This document shows positions 1 to 13,100 of a DNA stretch of 64,000 nucleotides, piece by piece. The stretch is from Patagioenas fasciata (taxonomy: Eukaryota; Chordata; Aves; Columbiformes; Columbidae), in the NCBI RefSeq assembly GCF_037038585.1, contig NC_092520.1:148613104-148677103 (forward strand), read 5' to 3'. A program made the translations under genes and the position numbers. The notes under the pieces are model-generated. The model did not search any database, was not told the origin of the DNA, and worked only from the letters and a program-made list of their open reading frames with translations. The first letter of the stretch is position 1; every line of letters starts with the position of its first letter.

Positions 1-461
1 CTGTTCCTTACCAGGCAAATTTAAAACCCGCATAAGAAGGGAGAACACAGTTTCTCTCAGAAGCAGAAGCATCCATTGCCCAGAGTACCACTACAAACAG
101 GGCTCAGGCAAACTGCAAAGCAGCCAGCCACCTAGGGCAGCAGATTATTATGAGAGATGAGGGCAAAATAACTATTTCCCAAAATGCTTTTTTACTTCTG
201 CCAGAGCCTCAGAAATCCAGGCATCCAATGTTGTGCCTACTGAGAGCCAGGTGATGTGGAGAGGCAAGGCAGCTTGTATTTGGGAGACTAGGTCCTTCCA
301 GCAGTTCAGCTCCACCTTCTCCCTCTGAGCTTCAGCAGAGCAGCAGGACAGTGTCTCCACTGCTTGCTGGCTGCACTTTGCACCTTTCCCCTCCCTTATA
401 TGATACCCCCTTCTATCCTCACCTGTCACTCACTCCTGAGGTGTCCCAGCGTCTGAATTAC
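1..461. other. No recognised feature
   Basis: I see no conserved coding frame, repeat edge or RNA gene here. The 85-codon minus-strand open frame at 172-429 has no recognisable protein features. Confidence 0.5.
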
Positions 462-1270
462 AGACATGGAGGGCTAGGAAGCTCTTAGGGGGTCATTGAG
501 TCCAATTGCACAGGGAGGTTGGGAAGAAATGCCACCAGACCATTCATGGTTAGTGTTATCTAGCATGTTCTTATAACCCTCAGTGACACATACACAACAT
601 GTCTACAAAGACTTTTCCAATATTGCACCACCATCACATATGGAAACTTTTCTAATGTAGAGTTTAAATTTTTTTCACTACAGATCAAGGTGATTTATTC
701 CTATCCTTCAGTAAACACCATGCCCCCTACTTTGTTTTCTTCAATGTTTGAAGGCAAATCAGTTTTCTCTTTTCTTCATTAAGCAAATTTCCAGTGTTTC
801 CTCAGACCCCTCAGTCTGCCCTTGTAAATCATCCCCTCTAATCCTGTCCAGAGTGCTCAACTGCCTTTTCTGAGCTGTCTTATTGCTTGCTCTTCTAGGC
901 TGACCATAGTTCCACCAGGTGAAGGCTTCCCCGCTACTGAATAGCATGAGTCAAATATCTCCCACATTGGTAGTGTACCACTCCTAGTACTCCATCCTAT
1001 GTTATAAGAAACAACAACACATTGTTAATTAGCATGTACTTTGTGGTCTACCGTAGCTCCAGGACCATTTTTTGTCCTGCTGCTTTTCCAGTCATCTACA
1101 TCTTTGCATTTATCTCTGCTGAGGTTCATCTTGTTGATTTTGGATCTCTTATTCAGTACGTCAAGATCATTTTGAATATCTTCCTCCAAAACACCCACAA
1201 TTGTTTCTTGTACAGAAGCATCAACAAAGTCACACAAATGTGTGTTCAGCTGTTCTTGGTCTAAAAATTT
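462..1270 (-). mobile_element. Degraded CR1/L3-like LINE 3' part
   Basis: Read on the minus strand, the block follows the order of amniote CR1/L3 3' sequence. Near 462-520 is the terminal stretch (GGTCATTGAGTCCAAT). In the middle are segments about slow decay and old substitutions. At 1030-1240 is the stretch containing CATCTTGTTGATTTTGGATC and GTCAAGATCATTTTGAAT. It is heavily mutated, so it is an old insertion with no open frame. Family assignment is from memory of consensus patterns. Confidence 0.55.
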
Positions 1271-4200
1271 CTCATTCCCTAAGAGCTAGATCAGATCACG
1301 GAGTTTCTTCACTATGCACAGCTGAGTTTGGCACATTTAACTCAAATCCAGCAAGATAACAGCATGTTAATTTTTTGCCATCACAACAGCTGAGGGGTTT
1401 TTAAGCAGAAATACTTCAAAAACTGCATGTAATTCAAATTCCTCAGGGTCTGCCCGCTGGCCACAGCCCCTATCTAGCTTCCCCTGCTTAGAATTGGCCA
1501 CCTCACTCCCACCACAGCTGCCCTCCATCTCTACCAGCCCAGCCCCAGGCTGGGGGTTCTGCCCCGCTGGGACCCCTCAGCGCCCTGGGTGCATGGGGGT
1601 CTTCCCCATGGCTGCCAGACAGCCCGCCCATGGCTCCCCAGCACCCCCAGGTAAAGCTGTCACACTGCTATCAAGCCATCAGTAACAACCTCCCCGTAAG
1701 TACCTGTGGAGACTAACAAGGGGCTTTGCCAGCCAGAGCAACCAGTCCCTTCACACAACAACTCTCCTCAAAGCAGAAGGGGACAGGTCTGGTGCCCTCT
1801 TTTCTTGGCAATGCTACCCTGGCACTTTTTAAACCTGATTTATTCCTTTTCCAGACTCTCTCAAATCTATTGCTCAGTCATCTTTAGTGTCTTTCTGGGA
1901 AGTGAAATGAGGATATACGTTATTCCTCTGGTCTCCTTTTTATTATGTCAAGTCTCCACCAACATCTTTGGAGCGAGTGGATGTGCAGAGCTGCCAGTTC
2001 TCAGGCTTCCTCTTACCATGGCAGCATGGGCAAAATCAAATTAACAGGTACATCCCCTGTGTGAAATGGGTGCTGATTATGAAATAAGAACCAAACTGCA
2101 GCTTATGGTCCTATTTTAACTGTTTTTTTCTCCTCAGAAGTTATTACTGTGGGAGAGGAATTAATTTGTATTTAATAATGTGCCTTGTCTTGAAGCTGAA
2201 AGTCAAGGATCTGCAGTGCATCTATTAAATATAGCTTCAAAAAGCACTCATTTCTGCTAAAGTTAGAATTTGCTTTACATTCATTATCATGTATCAATGG
2301 CTAAAAACATTTACAGACAATGACAGCTGAGAGAGAAACTGAAATTTTTATATGAATCTAATTATAATGTTGTGTTGATAATATGAGGAAAATTTGATTC
2401 AGATACTAAAAAGGGTATATAACTTAGCTTCTTTTTTTTTTAAAAAAAAAAAAGAGCTATAAGCTAATATTTCAGCGCTCAGGAATAGGTTGATTGTGGC
2501 CTTCTCTCAAATGCAGCTGCTAAACACACATTAGAATGAATGCAGAGCACACAACACAAAGAAAATTACATTATGTTTCTATTCAGTTAGTGTGGCATTT
2601 GGGAAAGGTGTCAGGTTCATGACACTATCCTATAAACTTGGGGTTTATTAGATTTTTGTCAAAATACATAATACGGAACAGGTGGCATGTATTCAAAATG
2701 CTAAAATAAAGGCTTACAAAGAAGGCATCTGAATCAAAGCTACAATTATTTTCCTCTTGTGAAAGAGGAGTCAAAGCACAATTAAGAGATTAAAATCTTG
2801 AACTAGGGATTGACTTCTGTGTGAATTTTCCCACTTACACTTTGTACATCTTGGATGAAATGATTAGTCTATCATAAAGCAGGGTATTGCAATCTTAACT
2901 ACTTAAAAACCTCTCTAGAACTTTTTCCAATAATTGCATGTATACTATAAATGCTGCTTCTTTTAATAATCAGATTATTCAAGATACAGACAAGGACTGG
3001 AATAGCTGAAACACGTATTGCATAAAATTATTTAATTTGAATTCTGCACTGTCAAATCTGACCCTTAAAAATAAATTGAAACCCATTAAAAAAACTGAAG
3101 AGTAGTTTATTTGTGGTTTGCTTCACCATAATATTTTGGGCTATTTTCATTTGCCTTATGCTTTCTGAGCCAAGTCAAATCTGGCTGGTATCTGACTCCA
3201 GCTTTTCTTTACAACCAAGGCCTTAGCAGATTATTGAATGGACTTTTGAGGTCTGGGAGAGATGGACTGTAACTAAACCTGCGAATTAGCAAGACATCAT
3301 GAGAATGCAATAGTTGCCAACCCTGACCTTATAGACCAGAAGGCATGAATTAATCCCCAGAGCTCTCCTAGTAGGAAACATGGTAAGGATTTTGGGTGAA
3401 GCATTTTTCTTCCAAAAGAAAGTCTTGTCAGCGAGGACAAGTAGAAAGATATCGTGTTGTATTTTAACAATAGCTATCTGCATCTCTCTGGCTGGGAAAC
3501 AATAATATGGTATAAGAGTAGAGTAAACCAATTTCACAGTGCCAGAGCCTTTCCTGATACGTAGTACCATTTGGGAGGGGGATAAAGTTAATGGGGAGTT
3601 TCTGTGAAGTTGTCTCCTGAGGCTCTTTAAATTTCTTCTCGGATGATTAGGAGTTTCTGAAAGTGCAGCAGATGGAGCTTGGTGTAGGGAGTCTGTGAAG
3701 TGGGGGCATAACCACCTTTGGGTGCTGAGTGTTACGGTTGCTTACAGGAGTTCCTGGTATAATCAGGGGAAAAGGCAAGAGGGATGCTGCTATTTGCCTA
3801 CTTTTGTTTGCCCAGCTGGGCAGCAAAGTATCAAGGGAGAATAGAAGAAATAATCAAATTCTTGCAAGCGTTGCACAAAATTGGGAAGAGAAATAACAGA
3901 TGGTAATTTCTTTGATGCAAGAAACCCATCTGCTACTGCTTTGCTCATGAGGTCCTGGAGATACTATGTGGAAAAGCTTCAGAGACAGCCTGTGAATGGA
4001 AAATTTGAATGTGGGTTGTATAGAAGATGGAAGAGTAATTCTGCTTGTGGAAGGGGACATGACAAGAAGGGGAGTTGTACTTCTTCTCAGCTCTTGATAA
4101 GTCCCAAAATAGACTTGTGAAAGCCAAAACAGCTCAGCTATATAGGACAACATGCAAAGTAACTGCTCCCTAATGTCCTACATTGAATACACGTGAGTGA

Positions 4201-5881
4201 CAATGTCTTCTGAAAACCTAGTTACAAGCGAAGTCCATGTAAAGATTGTACTATAGCTGTGGAACCAGACTGTGCAGTCCTGCAGAATATCTCAATTCTG
4301 CTATTGCTCTGACCACACCTCTCACTCTTGCCTGCATTGATGACAAAAGAGGTAATATATCTAGATACTATTTAAGATTGATGCCTCATGATTACCATTT
4401 ATTATTCTTTTTAAGATGAATAAGTTCATGAATCATCTAGTTTTCAGGCTGTCTGAAAACTCCGGCAGCTATTATAGTCACATTTATCCATGCCTTATGA
4501 ATGGAACAATCTCTGCAAAACCAGACAGAGACATAAGCTTATCTCAAAAAAAGAGATGGGACTTTGGAGCATTCAGTACAACGATGGCAAAACAAATGTG
4601 GGCACCTGATTGTCTTCCTACTTGTGCCCCACTTCCAGCTGCTTTGATGTCTGTTGCTGATCGCTCAAAGCTGCTGATGACAAGCGACTGAATAAACAGG
4701 AAACATCCTTCAATAAGAAAATTCACCACCATGGAGAAGACAATACAAGTGCCCAGCTAAAAGGAGAAAATCAAATACTAACCCTCCTCTCTTGTCTACT
4801 TTTCTTTAAGAGCATTCCTACTCCTCTATATTGTGAGAAAATGATAACTGCTACATTTTAAGAGATTTGGCAATTTACTGATGTTAGATGCAGAAAGGAA
4901 GGTCGATTTGCAAACTTGTCACAGATTCTCTCTGCAAGGGATCTGTCAGAGTAGAAACATGTTTTGAAAATGAATTAGCAGGATGAGGGACTTGTTTTGA
5001 ACAAGGGCTTCCTCATAGGAACGGTCAGGGGAGACATCTCTTGGCTGACCTCTATGGCTATTAGTAGGCCCTTGACTCCAATCCATTGAAAGCTGGAAAA
5101 GACACACCACACACCCACGCATATGCTTCAAGGTTATCTGAAGAAAAAGGCAAGCAGAATATTATTTTCATTGTCTTTTACAACAAGCAGTTGAGATTTG
5201 CTGTTAAGTAAATACAAAACAAGATTTAGACACCCACAGACATATTTATTTATATACTTGTTTATAAATAATGATATTACAGGAGCATTGTGACTTTGCC
5301 TTGCTCAAGGGTTGAGTTACTGAGCATTATGAGCTATGGTTGATAGGATAATGCAAATGGCTGAGTGTGATGAGCCTTGGGACAGGCCATGGACCAACAA
5401 GCAACTGAAGAATAATATCTGAAACTGCTGGGAAAGTGATATCATTGTAGATAGATTTGGCTGGTGGCCTGTGTCAACACCTAGCTCTAAGTTCCCCAGC
5501 ACTACAGAGTAATAGAGCCTTGGGGGAGGCATTGCTCTGAAGATGTCCAACATTGCATGGAAGCAGATTGCTTCAGGAGGGACCACCAGATGTTGGTGCT
5601 GAGCTGCTGCCCAGAGCCTGACACAGGGACAGGTTGGACAGTGTCACATTCCCATGGGCTTGACTGTGCCAGCTCACTGTGTACGGTGAAGGTCTCTGTT
5701 AATTCTGTCTGTGTGAGTATCAGCTTTCCCTGATGCAGCCTGTCCCTCACTTTGTGAACTAAGTTGAGCTTGGCAGTATCACATTGTCTGGTGTTTCTTT
5801 TCCACCTGTGGCCAATGGGAACTAGAAAAATGAACAAAAAGAGAAAGGGATGGAAGGATGATTTCAGCAATAGATAATAAG
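1271..5881. other. Non-coding AT-rich stretch
   Basis: No conserved exon or clear repeat was recognised over this 4.6 kb. Open frames here are short (under about 112 codons), lack known motifs, and overlap in both strands as expected by chance. Confidence 0.5.
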
Positions 5882-6029
5882 AAGGGAGGGGAAGGGAAGG
5901 GAAGGGAAGGGAAGGGAAGGGAAGGGAAGGGAAGGGAAGGGAAGGGAAGGGAAGGGAAGGGAAGGGAAGGGAAGGGAAGGGAAGGGAAGGGAAGGGAAGG
6001 GAAGGGAAGGGAAGGGAAGGGAAGGGAAG
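5882..6029. repeat. (GGGAA)n pentanucleotide microsatellite, about 28 copies
   Basis: A nearly perfect GGGAA array of about 148 bp, with the first two units slightly irregular (GGGAGGGGAAGGG). Both strands stay open through it because the unit length of 5 gives a stop-free frame. The 178-codon minus-strand frame with a PFPSL repeat and its plus-strand counterpart are therefore artefacts. Confidence 0.98.
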
Positions 6030-7417
6030 AAAAATCATTAAAAGTATGGGAATGTGTGAGACTTCAGTGACTGGCTGAGAAGGGAATTGTCAGTGAATCA
6101 GAGACAGAACCAAGGGTAAGGATTTGTTTACCCAGTGCAACCCTCAGGGGTGGCGACCTGCCATCTGATCCTTGTCAGCAATGTCTGGGGATATGATCAG
6201 AGAGTGAAATGGGTCCTCCCTTCCTGGCCCTTCAGGAAATGCAGCCAAAAGTACATTGTTGCTCCCATGCTCGTGGGAAATAGATGTCAGGAAACAAGTC
6301 GCTTGAGATCACAAGGCAGCTGCCTGCCCCGGTGCACAGCTTTCTCTTCAGTATGGGGCTTCAGGAGCTCCAGCTCCAGACTGTGTCAATAGAGAGGCTT
6401 GAATAAAAATATAAAGAGAAAACATACTTAGGTGACTAAGCACTAAAAAAAGTGAAGTGAGAGGCCCATTATAGGCAGCCTGGTAGACAAAACTTGATGT
6501 TGAAAAATGAGATTATATACAGGAAAGCTGTTGGCAGCCTAAGGGGAAAAGAAACCTCACTATTAAGCAAAGTTTCTTTTCAGCTATTGCTGTTAATCAG
6601 CTGTGCTTGAAAGGATTTGATGTAATAAATGTACGTAGATGTTACATTAGCTGCTCAAAGACTCCTGGTTTTCTTTTTAACCAATGATCTGCTTAAGGAG
6701 AAAAGCAAAAAATACTAGAGGTGACCAGAATTTCCTGGTGGTTCACTTCCCTTACTGTGCACAGCATCACAGGCTGCCAGGCTGGCTTGGGGAGGAGGAC
6801 GGGGATGCTGGGACTCTGGGAGCAGGCACTGCCCGAGGCATCGCTCCCCAAACACCGTCCCACCTAAACTTGACTGACTGTCGCAATTCAGGATTAGTTG
6901 AGCATGGCTAAATTGCTTCCTCTGACTGCAGTTAACCTCTACACAACTAAACACTTAAACTTTTGGAGCATGAGGTACTGGCTGGCAGTGTGAATTTTTA
7001 AAAAGCCTTTAAACATAAAGGTCTCTACTGCCTTTTGTTTCATTTTCTCCATATCACACAGATCGGATGTTTTCACTGGATGGCTCTGTATTAATGGCGT
7101 CTATTCCTTGAGATAGGAATGATGACTGAAATAAATCAGTACTTCTCTAAACAACACTTCACGCTGAATGTTGCAGACCTGGCAATACACGTGATAGATC
7201 CCAGTTACCTGTTCCACAGACCACAGGACATCTCATCATCTTAACCACTAAAGGAGCTCCGGGCTGACAGAGTGACAGCAGAACCGTAGGATGCCCAGGG
7301 TGAGTATTTGGCCTTTCAGATGTTGAAGGTAGGTTTCTGTGAAAATTCTAGATGTGTTTCTACACTTCCCACTGCATCTGCAGATGTTCCTGAACAACAG
7401 GCAGCAGTGGGCCGGGA
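6030..7417. other. No recognised feature
   Basis: Unique-looking non-coding sequence. Only short chance open frames are visible. Confidence 0.5.
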
Positions 7418-7649
7418 TACCCTGTTTCCCCAAAATGAAGACAGGGTTTTATATTAATATTTGCTCCAAAACCTATTACTTTTTTACATGTATAGCTGCC
7501 TGGACACTATTTAAATAGACATTTTTTAATTAACTATAACTAGGGCTTATTTTGGAGTAGGGCTTATTTTTCAAGCATCCTCAAAAATCCTGAAAAATCA
7601 CAGTAGGGCTTATTTTCAGGTTAGGTCTTATTTTCAGGAAAACAGGGTA
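7418..7649. mobile_element. TA-flanked MITE with about 25-bp terminal inverted repeats
   Basis: The left end TACCCTGTTTCCCC... is mirrored at the right end by ...GGAAAACAGGGTA, so the inverted repeats extend about 25 bp with a few mismatches. Both ends are flanked by TA, the usual Tc1/mariner target duplication. The interior has repeated AGGGCTTATTTT motifs, as in the widespread amniote family whose ends read CCCCGAAAATAAG. It has no coding capacity and is non-autonomous. Confidence 0.8.
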
Positions 7650-8725
7650 GCTCATGCCTACTGCAAGAATTATTTGCCATAGGCATCAATGCTTTACATT
7701 TCTGTTCTCTGTTCTTCCTTGTGGGCTTGTATGTCAGTAGTTTTCAAGCAATTTCATTTGGTTCCCTGGGAGACAAGAAAATCTGCTTGTTTGGTCTTTG
7801 AGCAGCATTGTTTTTCTTAAATCCCCCTCTGACAATACACAGCACTCTGTTCTGCACATTCCTCTTCTTTTTTGTCCGCTCTCCATTCCTTATTATACTC
7901 CCTGCTTTCCTCAGGCTTCTCCTGCTGCCATAGCATTGACAATACTAAGTTGTCCTACAAAAGCTACACTTCTTCAGATAATTTAGTTTCATATTTATAC
8001 CACATAAAAGAGAAGAAGCCTGTTTCCTGCAAAGCTGTTAATAAAGCAAAAATTCACAGCATTTCTATATATAACTCTAATCTAAATAATACTGTCATCA
8101 CTGCCGGGTTCAGCTGCTAGGTACTGACAGGACAGTGATAAAATATACATGTGATGCATTCCTATCCATAAAAACACATAGAAAAGAACTATATACCAAT
8201 GAGACCAATTATTTTGCACTCAGTATAATGAAATGTGTCACAGCCAGCAAGGACTCATTGTGAATGTATCGATCCCTTGTCTAAGGCTGTTCTAGTTGCA
8301 GCCTCAGAGATCTCAGACAGACCTCTCGCACATCTCCTCTCCACAACAGCAGCTGATCTGTCATTCCTTCCGGTGTGATTCTGTGTAATTCTGTCTGTCC
8401 AGCCTGCTCTTGAAAATTTTACTCATGGAGACTCCACAGTCGGGGATCCTATATGTAGCCTCTCCCTTCAGTTTATGAGTGAAGGAAATGGTTTGCCTGA
8501 TAATTTGGGAGGCAAAGTAAGCTGAGAAAAAAGAGTTATTGTATTTCTTTTTGTTTCTTTTACTCTAGGCTGCTTAACAACTGCAAGTAAACACAAGATT
8601 AATTTTTTTTTCTGTGAGATGCAGCATAAAGAACTCTATCATTTGGGGTTTATTTGTTTATTTGTTTGTTTGCTTGTTTGTTTTTTTCCAGCAGGGCTAG
8701 TGCTTCGGAGTGGCAGAACTGAACT
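7650..8725. other. Non-coding stretch with a TTTG-rich tract
   Basis: No gene or mobile element is recognised. A short impure (TTTG)n tract lies at 8650-8687. Confidence 0.5.
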
Positions 8726-9366
8726 TGTGTCAAGGGTTTTGATTGCGGGGCAACAATAAAACCGTGACAGATGTACTGTTAACCCCCTCTCCTCCCCTTT
8801 CCCCTTCAGCCTTTACCTCTCCCCCCTTCCCACTCAGGACAGGCGATCGGGAGGGAAAGAAGGACAGAGAGAAGAGAGTTGGAAAAATTAAAAATGTTTT
8901 ACTAATGCTACTAATAAGAATAGAGAAAATAATACAAAATATACAAAACCAATCTTGAAAGTCTCAGCAACTGCAGAGCCAGCACCCGAAGTCCTGGATT
9001 GGACTCTGCAGCCAACCGGAGCTGGATTCAGTCTGTCACTAGGCCTCAGTTCACAGGGACGACTAGCAAGGTCCTCTCCTAATGTCGGCCATAAGCAAAA
9101 GGGGAGAGATCCTCGTGATCTCCCACTTTCATATGAAGTATTCACATGAATGGGATGTTATACTCTGCTGGTCAGTTTCTTGGTCACCTGTTTCTCGTTG
9201 CCCCTCTCATGAGATGTGAATCTGTCCTTATCAATAACCTCATATTCCATTGCTATGTTTATCAAAACATGTATCTGGTTCTCCAGGAAAATGCAGCTAA
9301 TATGAAGGCTTTAGCTGACAGGCAAATTCACTAAAAGAGAAACTTGTTTTTAACAAAACGAGGACA
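8726..9366 (-). mobile_element. ERVK-type LTR, transcription sense on the minus strand
   Basis: The block runs from TGTGTCAAGG to ...GAGGACA, giving TG...CA ends. In sequence order it resembles the abundant bird ERVK-type LTRs: a pyrimidine-rich tract at 8785-8835, then an A/T-rich tract of repeated AATA words, then a GAATGGGATG...GGTCA motif block around 9145-9190. Flanks share AACTT near both edges, but I could not place a clean 6-bp target duplication. No internal retroviral sequence adjoins it, so it is probably a solo LTR. Confidence 0.6.
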
Positions 9367-9589
9367 ACTTGCCAGCCAGGAGTTACAGAAAGATCTCCCA
9401 GCACTCTGTGGCTAACACAGTGGCAGAAGAAATGCAGCACTGAGGAATGCAAAGCAGTGCAGTGAAGAGTGACCCTAATTCTGTGCTCCCGATAGCGAGT
9501 TCTCATGTCAGCTTTTATCACCAAGTAAAGTAATCTCCTGCGTCATTACAGATAGCTCTTTGGAAGATGAAGCTTCCTACTCCCCGACC

Positions 9590-10150
9590 ATCAAAAAGGC
9601 CAGGAAGAGAATAAAAACTATCAGCTGGTACTCCATAAAGCCATGGTGTACCCAATCTTGTGTGAAGGTCTGGTCACTTCAAAAATGAGATTTTACAACT
9701 AGAAAGTATACGGAAAAGGAAGGTCAGATTGGTCAGAAATAGGAAACAATTTCTGCTGCAAGAGAAAGTTAAAAGATTTTGTTTCCTCAGCTTGGAAAAT
9801 GGATGACTGAGGACATGATAGAGGTCTAGAAAACCATAAATCATGTGGAGCAGGTGGCGAGGGAATGATTAGTCATTATTTTTCATGAGACAAGAACTAT
9901 GGGGCACCAAATGAAATCATCGGGCAGCAGGTCAAAGACAAATGAGAGTAAACACTTTCACATGCAGTGCTTAATTGCACTGCAAGACATAACATCCTGT
10001 TTTGTTTGGATGCCCAAAGAACAAGTACATTCCAAAAGCTACTAGATGGCTTCATAGAAAAAAGGTCTGTCAAGGGCAGCCGGATGAGATATGTAGATAC
10101 AATCTGTAGATCAGAAAGTCTCAAAATCAGAAACTGCTGGAAACTGAGAG
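9590..10150 (+). mobile_element. Old CR1/L3-like LINE 3' fragment
   Basis: On the plus strand the block follows the order of amniote L3/CR1 sequence: CCATAAAGCCATGGTGTACCC, GAAGGTCTGGTCACTTC, ATGATAGAGGTCTAGAAAACC, GGCAGCAGGTCAAAGACAAA, and GCTACTAGATGGCTTCATAG. Many indels and stops mark an ancient copy. Confidence 0.75.
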
Positions 10151-13100
10151 AGTAACTTGGAAAAACTACAAATCCAAGATTGCCCTGGTTTTATGGCTTT
10201 TCGTTTACTATCTATCACTGGTGATAGCAAAGATATATCAGATAGGGTATATTTGTTCTGATATACTACAGTTGTTTGTTTGCTGTTTGGTCAGAATGAC
10301 TATTTACAAATGCTGTAGAGTCAGTAATGGGAAATCATATTAGAGTAATTTATGTTGATTGTTTCAATGAGACAATCAAACATGCAGAAGCAACAGTACT
10401 TTACCCTTAAAGAAAATCTACATATCTCAAATAATAAAAAAACTTCAAAATCCTAAAGCTGAAGGACTAGAGACAAGAGAACAATAGAAAGCTGGGGGGG
10501 AGTGGGGTGGGAAAGAGAACACAAGCAAGTAGATCTCTGTGAGGTTGAAATCATCACTTCAATGACACCATAAGTTTTTCCATTGTTTGCAGCAAGACTA
10601 GGATTTCATGTGGAGGATTACTTTTTTTGAGGAGTCAATATGGCAAAATAATAACAATATCAAATATGTTGTCTCCCTCCCTAACCAGGGGTAAGAGGAA
10701 AAAACAGGTTTTTGTTTTTTAGGGTTTTTTTCAAAACTCACTGAACTCAGAATTTAATAGATAAATCATAGCAACTGAGGAAATGCACAGAAATAATACT
10801 ATGAATTAAAAAATTAATCTTTCATGTCAAATCTAGTATTTTTTTCCCATTGTTTGTAAAGGTGATGCCAAGGAATTGAAAACAGACTTAAACTAAAATA
10901 CTACCTTATGCATCAGTATTTAACTTACCTTCCAGCTCATATCCCAGCCAATGCCAGAGATGTATTAGGAAACTGATCAATGAGAAACCTGATTTCCATT
11001 ATGATAAGGAATTGCTAGAACCATCTTGACAGATAAGTACTGTAAAAAATAAATATTACTAGAAGAGAAATCTATTTCCTCAGCTAAAGTAATAAACTGT
11101 TTTACCTCAGTATCTCTGTAACAGATTTAGATAAAATATTCTTCAAATAATACATGCCCAGAAAATATTTTAATATTCATCTTCATTCACAGGACACCTA
11201 GCGTTAATTATTTCAATCTAAAAATTATTTCCAATTATTTAGGTACATCCTAGAGATTCTTTATATCCCCAGTGAGCCTTGCAACTTTATTATAGAAAGT
11301 TGGTTTTTAAAGAGGGTGATTATTTATCATTTTTGTTATTAGGCATATTACTGAAAGTTAAATCGCATTACCATATATGAAGATCTAAGTATAATCTTGA
11401 TACAATGCAATATCCACTTAATTGGCCTAGATACAGAGGAAAGTTGTGCTTCCCTCTAATATCTGTATTACTTTGAATCCTTGCAGAGTCTGAAACTTAG
11501 GAGTAGGTGGTATATATTTTATTTGGGTTTCTTTCAGCTTATTTCAATTGAAATGTTTCAGCATATTTCCTTGGGAGGGGGGTAATTTATACGTTTTGAG
11601 AGGGAATCCTAATAGATTCCACTTACCTCTTTTCACAGGATTTTCCTGCCCCCATAGACCTGTATCCCTGGTGTCAGTACACAGACAGGAGGAGTGTATG
11701 TATATTTGAAAGATACGTTGGAAAAGGAAGAAGTTCTCTAATAGTTTTCTTCAGCTGCATTGTTCTATGCTTTTGTGATTTGCATTGTTATCAAACCTCA
11801 CTGGTGCCAGAAAAGCAGTAGGATCGTGTTTTATTTTCCAACAGAAATTTCCATGTGGGTCAGCCTTTTTGATCTCATAATATTCTGCAGTACTGGAGAA
11901 CAAACTAAATCAAATGATAATCCAAACATGGAAGCTGGCCCCATTTTTCCTCTTATCCAGCCCAAACTACTTTATTTTTAGATTATAGCGCTTTGCACCC
12001 CTTCCATAAATACTCCTTCTTTTCACTTTGATTGCGAGTTCATAATTAATTTATATTAACACATTTAAACCCAGAACAGGCACCTTTATAATGACTTGCA
12101 GATTTTAATAGTTCTTTGGCATCTCCTGTCTCTTCTTCCATTTATCATCTTCTCCCACAGTTCCTAACCAGAATGGATAAACTTTAACCCAACTGGTAAA
12201 GCCCTGGATAAGCTTCATCTGCAGAAGCTACAATGCTGATCCCAAACTTTGATTTTCCAGTATCTTGTGCAAATGGGGCTCGCTGTTCCTTAGAGTTGTA
12301 TCCTTCACATCCAGGGCTCTTAGTTCCTACGCCACATAAAAGCTCTGTAGCAAACAACTCAATATAGTTCAGCTATATAGCCTAGAAAACAAGTACTGGC
12401 TCATTCACATCTCACCTGCAGCTTCTGTGCAGCCTGAGGGTACCCCAGGCTGTGTCGGATTTCCCTGTTCACGGGTGATATGATAGAGCAAGTTACTCAC
12501 AGAGCCTTCAGACAAGTATCTAAATACTGAAGAAACTACACAAAGCCAAAGAAAAACAGCAGGACCTGCATACAATTACTTTCCTCAGCTTTTTTTAATG
12601 TTCCACCCTTCTGGTACTCACCCTTCCAGGCAGCCACTTTCTGCTTTGCTCTACCCAATTCCAGGCTAAATCTCAACCTTCTAACTCTCTCTAGAAATAG
12701 ATCAGCAAAGAATTGCTTTTAAAAAATTCCCTATCTTCTGCTACCAGATGGTTTTCCTCAAGGACTTCCATGCCTTGCCAGGTAATGCAAGGCTTGTTAC
12801 AAACTTAGATAAATGGGTAGGTTCCTCAGATAGGGGCCAAAATTATTCTGATGACTTTAACTAGATCTTTGTTTACTTACTCTTCAGAAAATACTAAAGC
12901 AACACACAAAGGTCTAAGGTTTTAGTTAAAAGTAGTTCATTATGACTCTGGTTTTGCTCGTATACATTTTCCATCAAGCACCATCAAATTGGCAGGTAAT
13001 GTGTTTCTGATTATTTTTTTACCGATTAGAATGGTGTAGTTACTACATGCTAGTTTCTGAACCCAGATGTATCACTTGTATCATATCAACCTTACTTTGT

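Noticed and set aside
5502-6038. 178-codon minus-strand frame with a PFPSL repeat
   Set aside because: It is generated by translation of the (GGGAA)n array; the rest shows no protein features.
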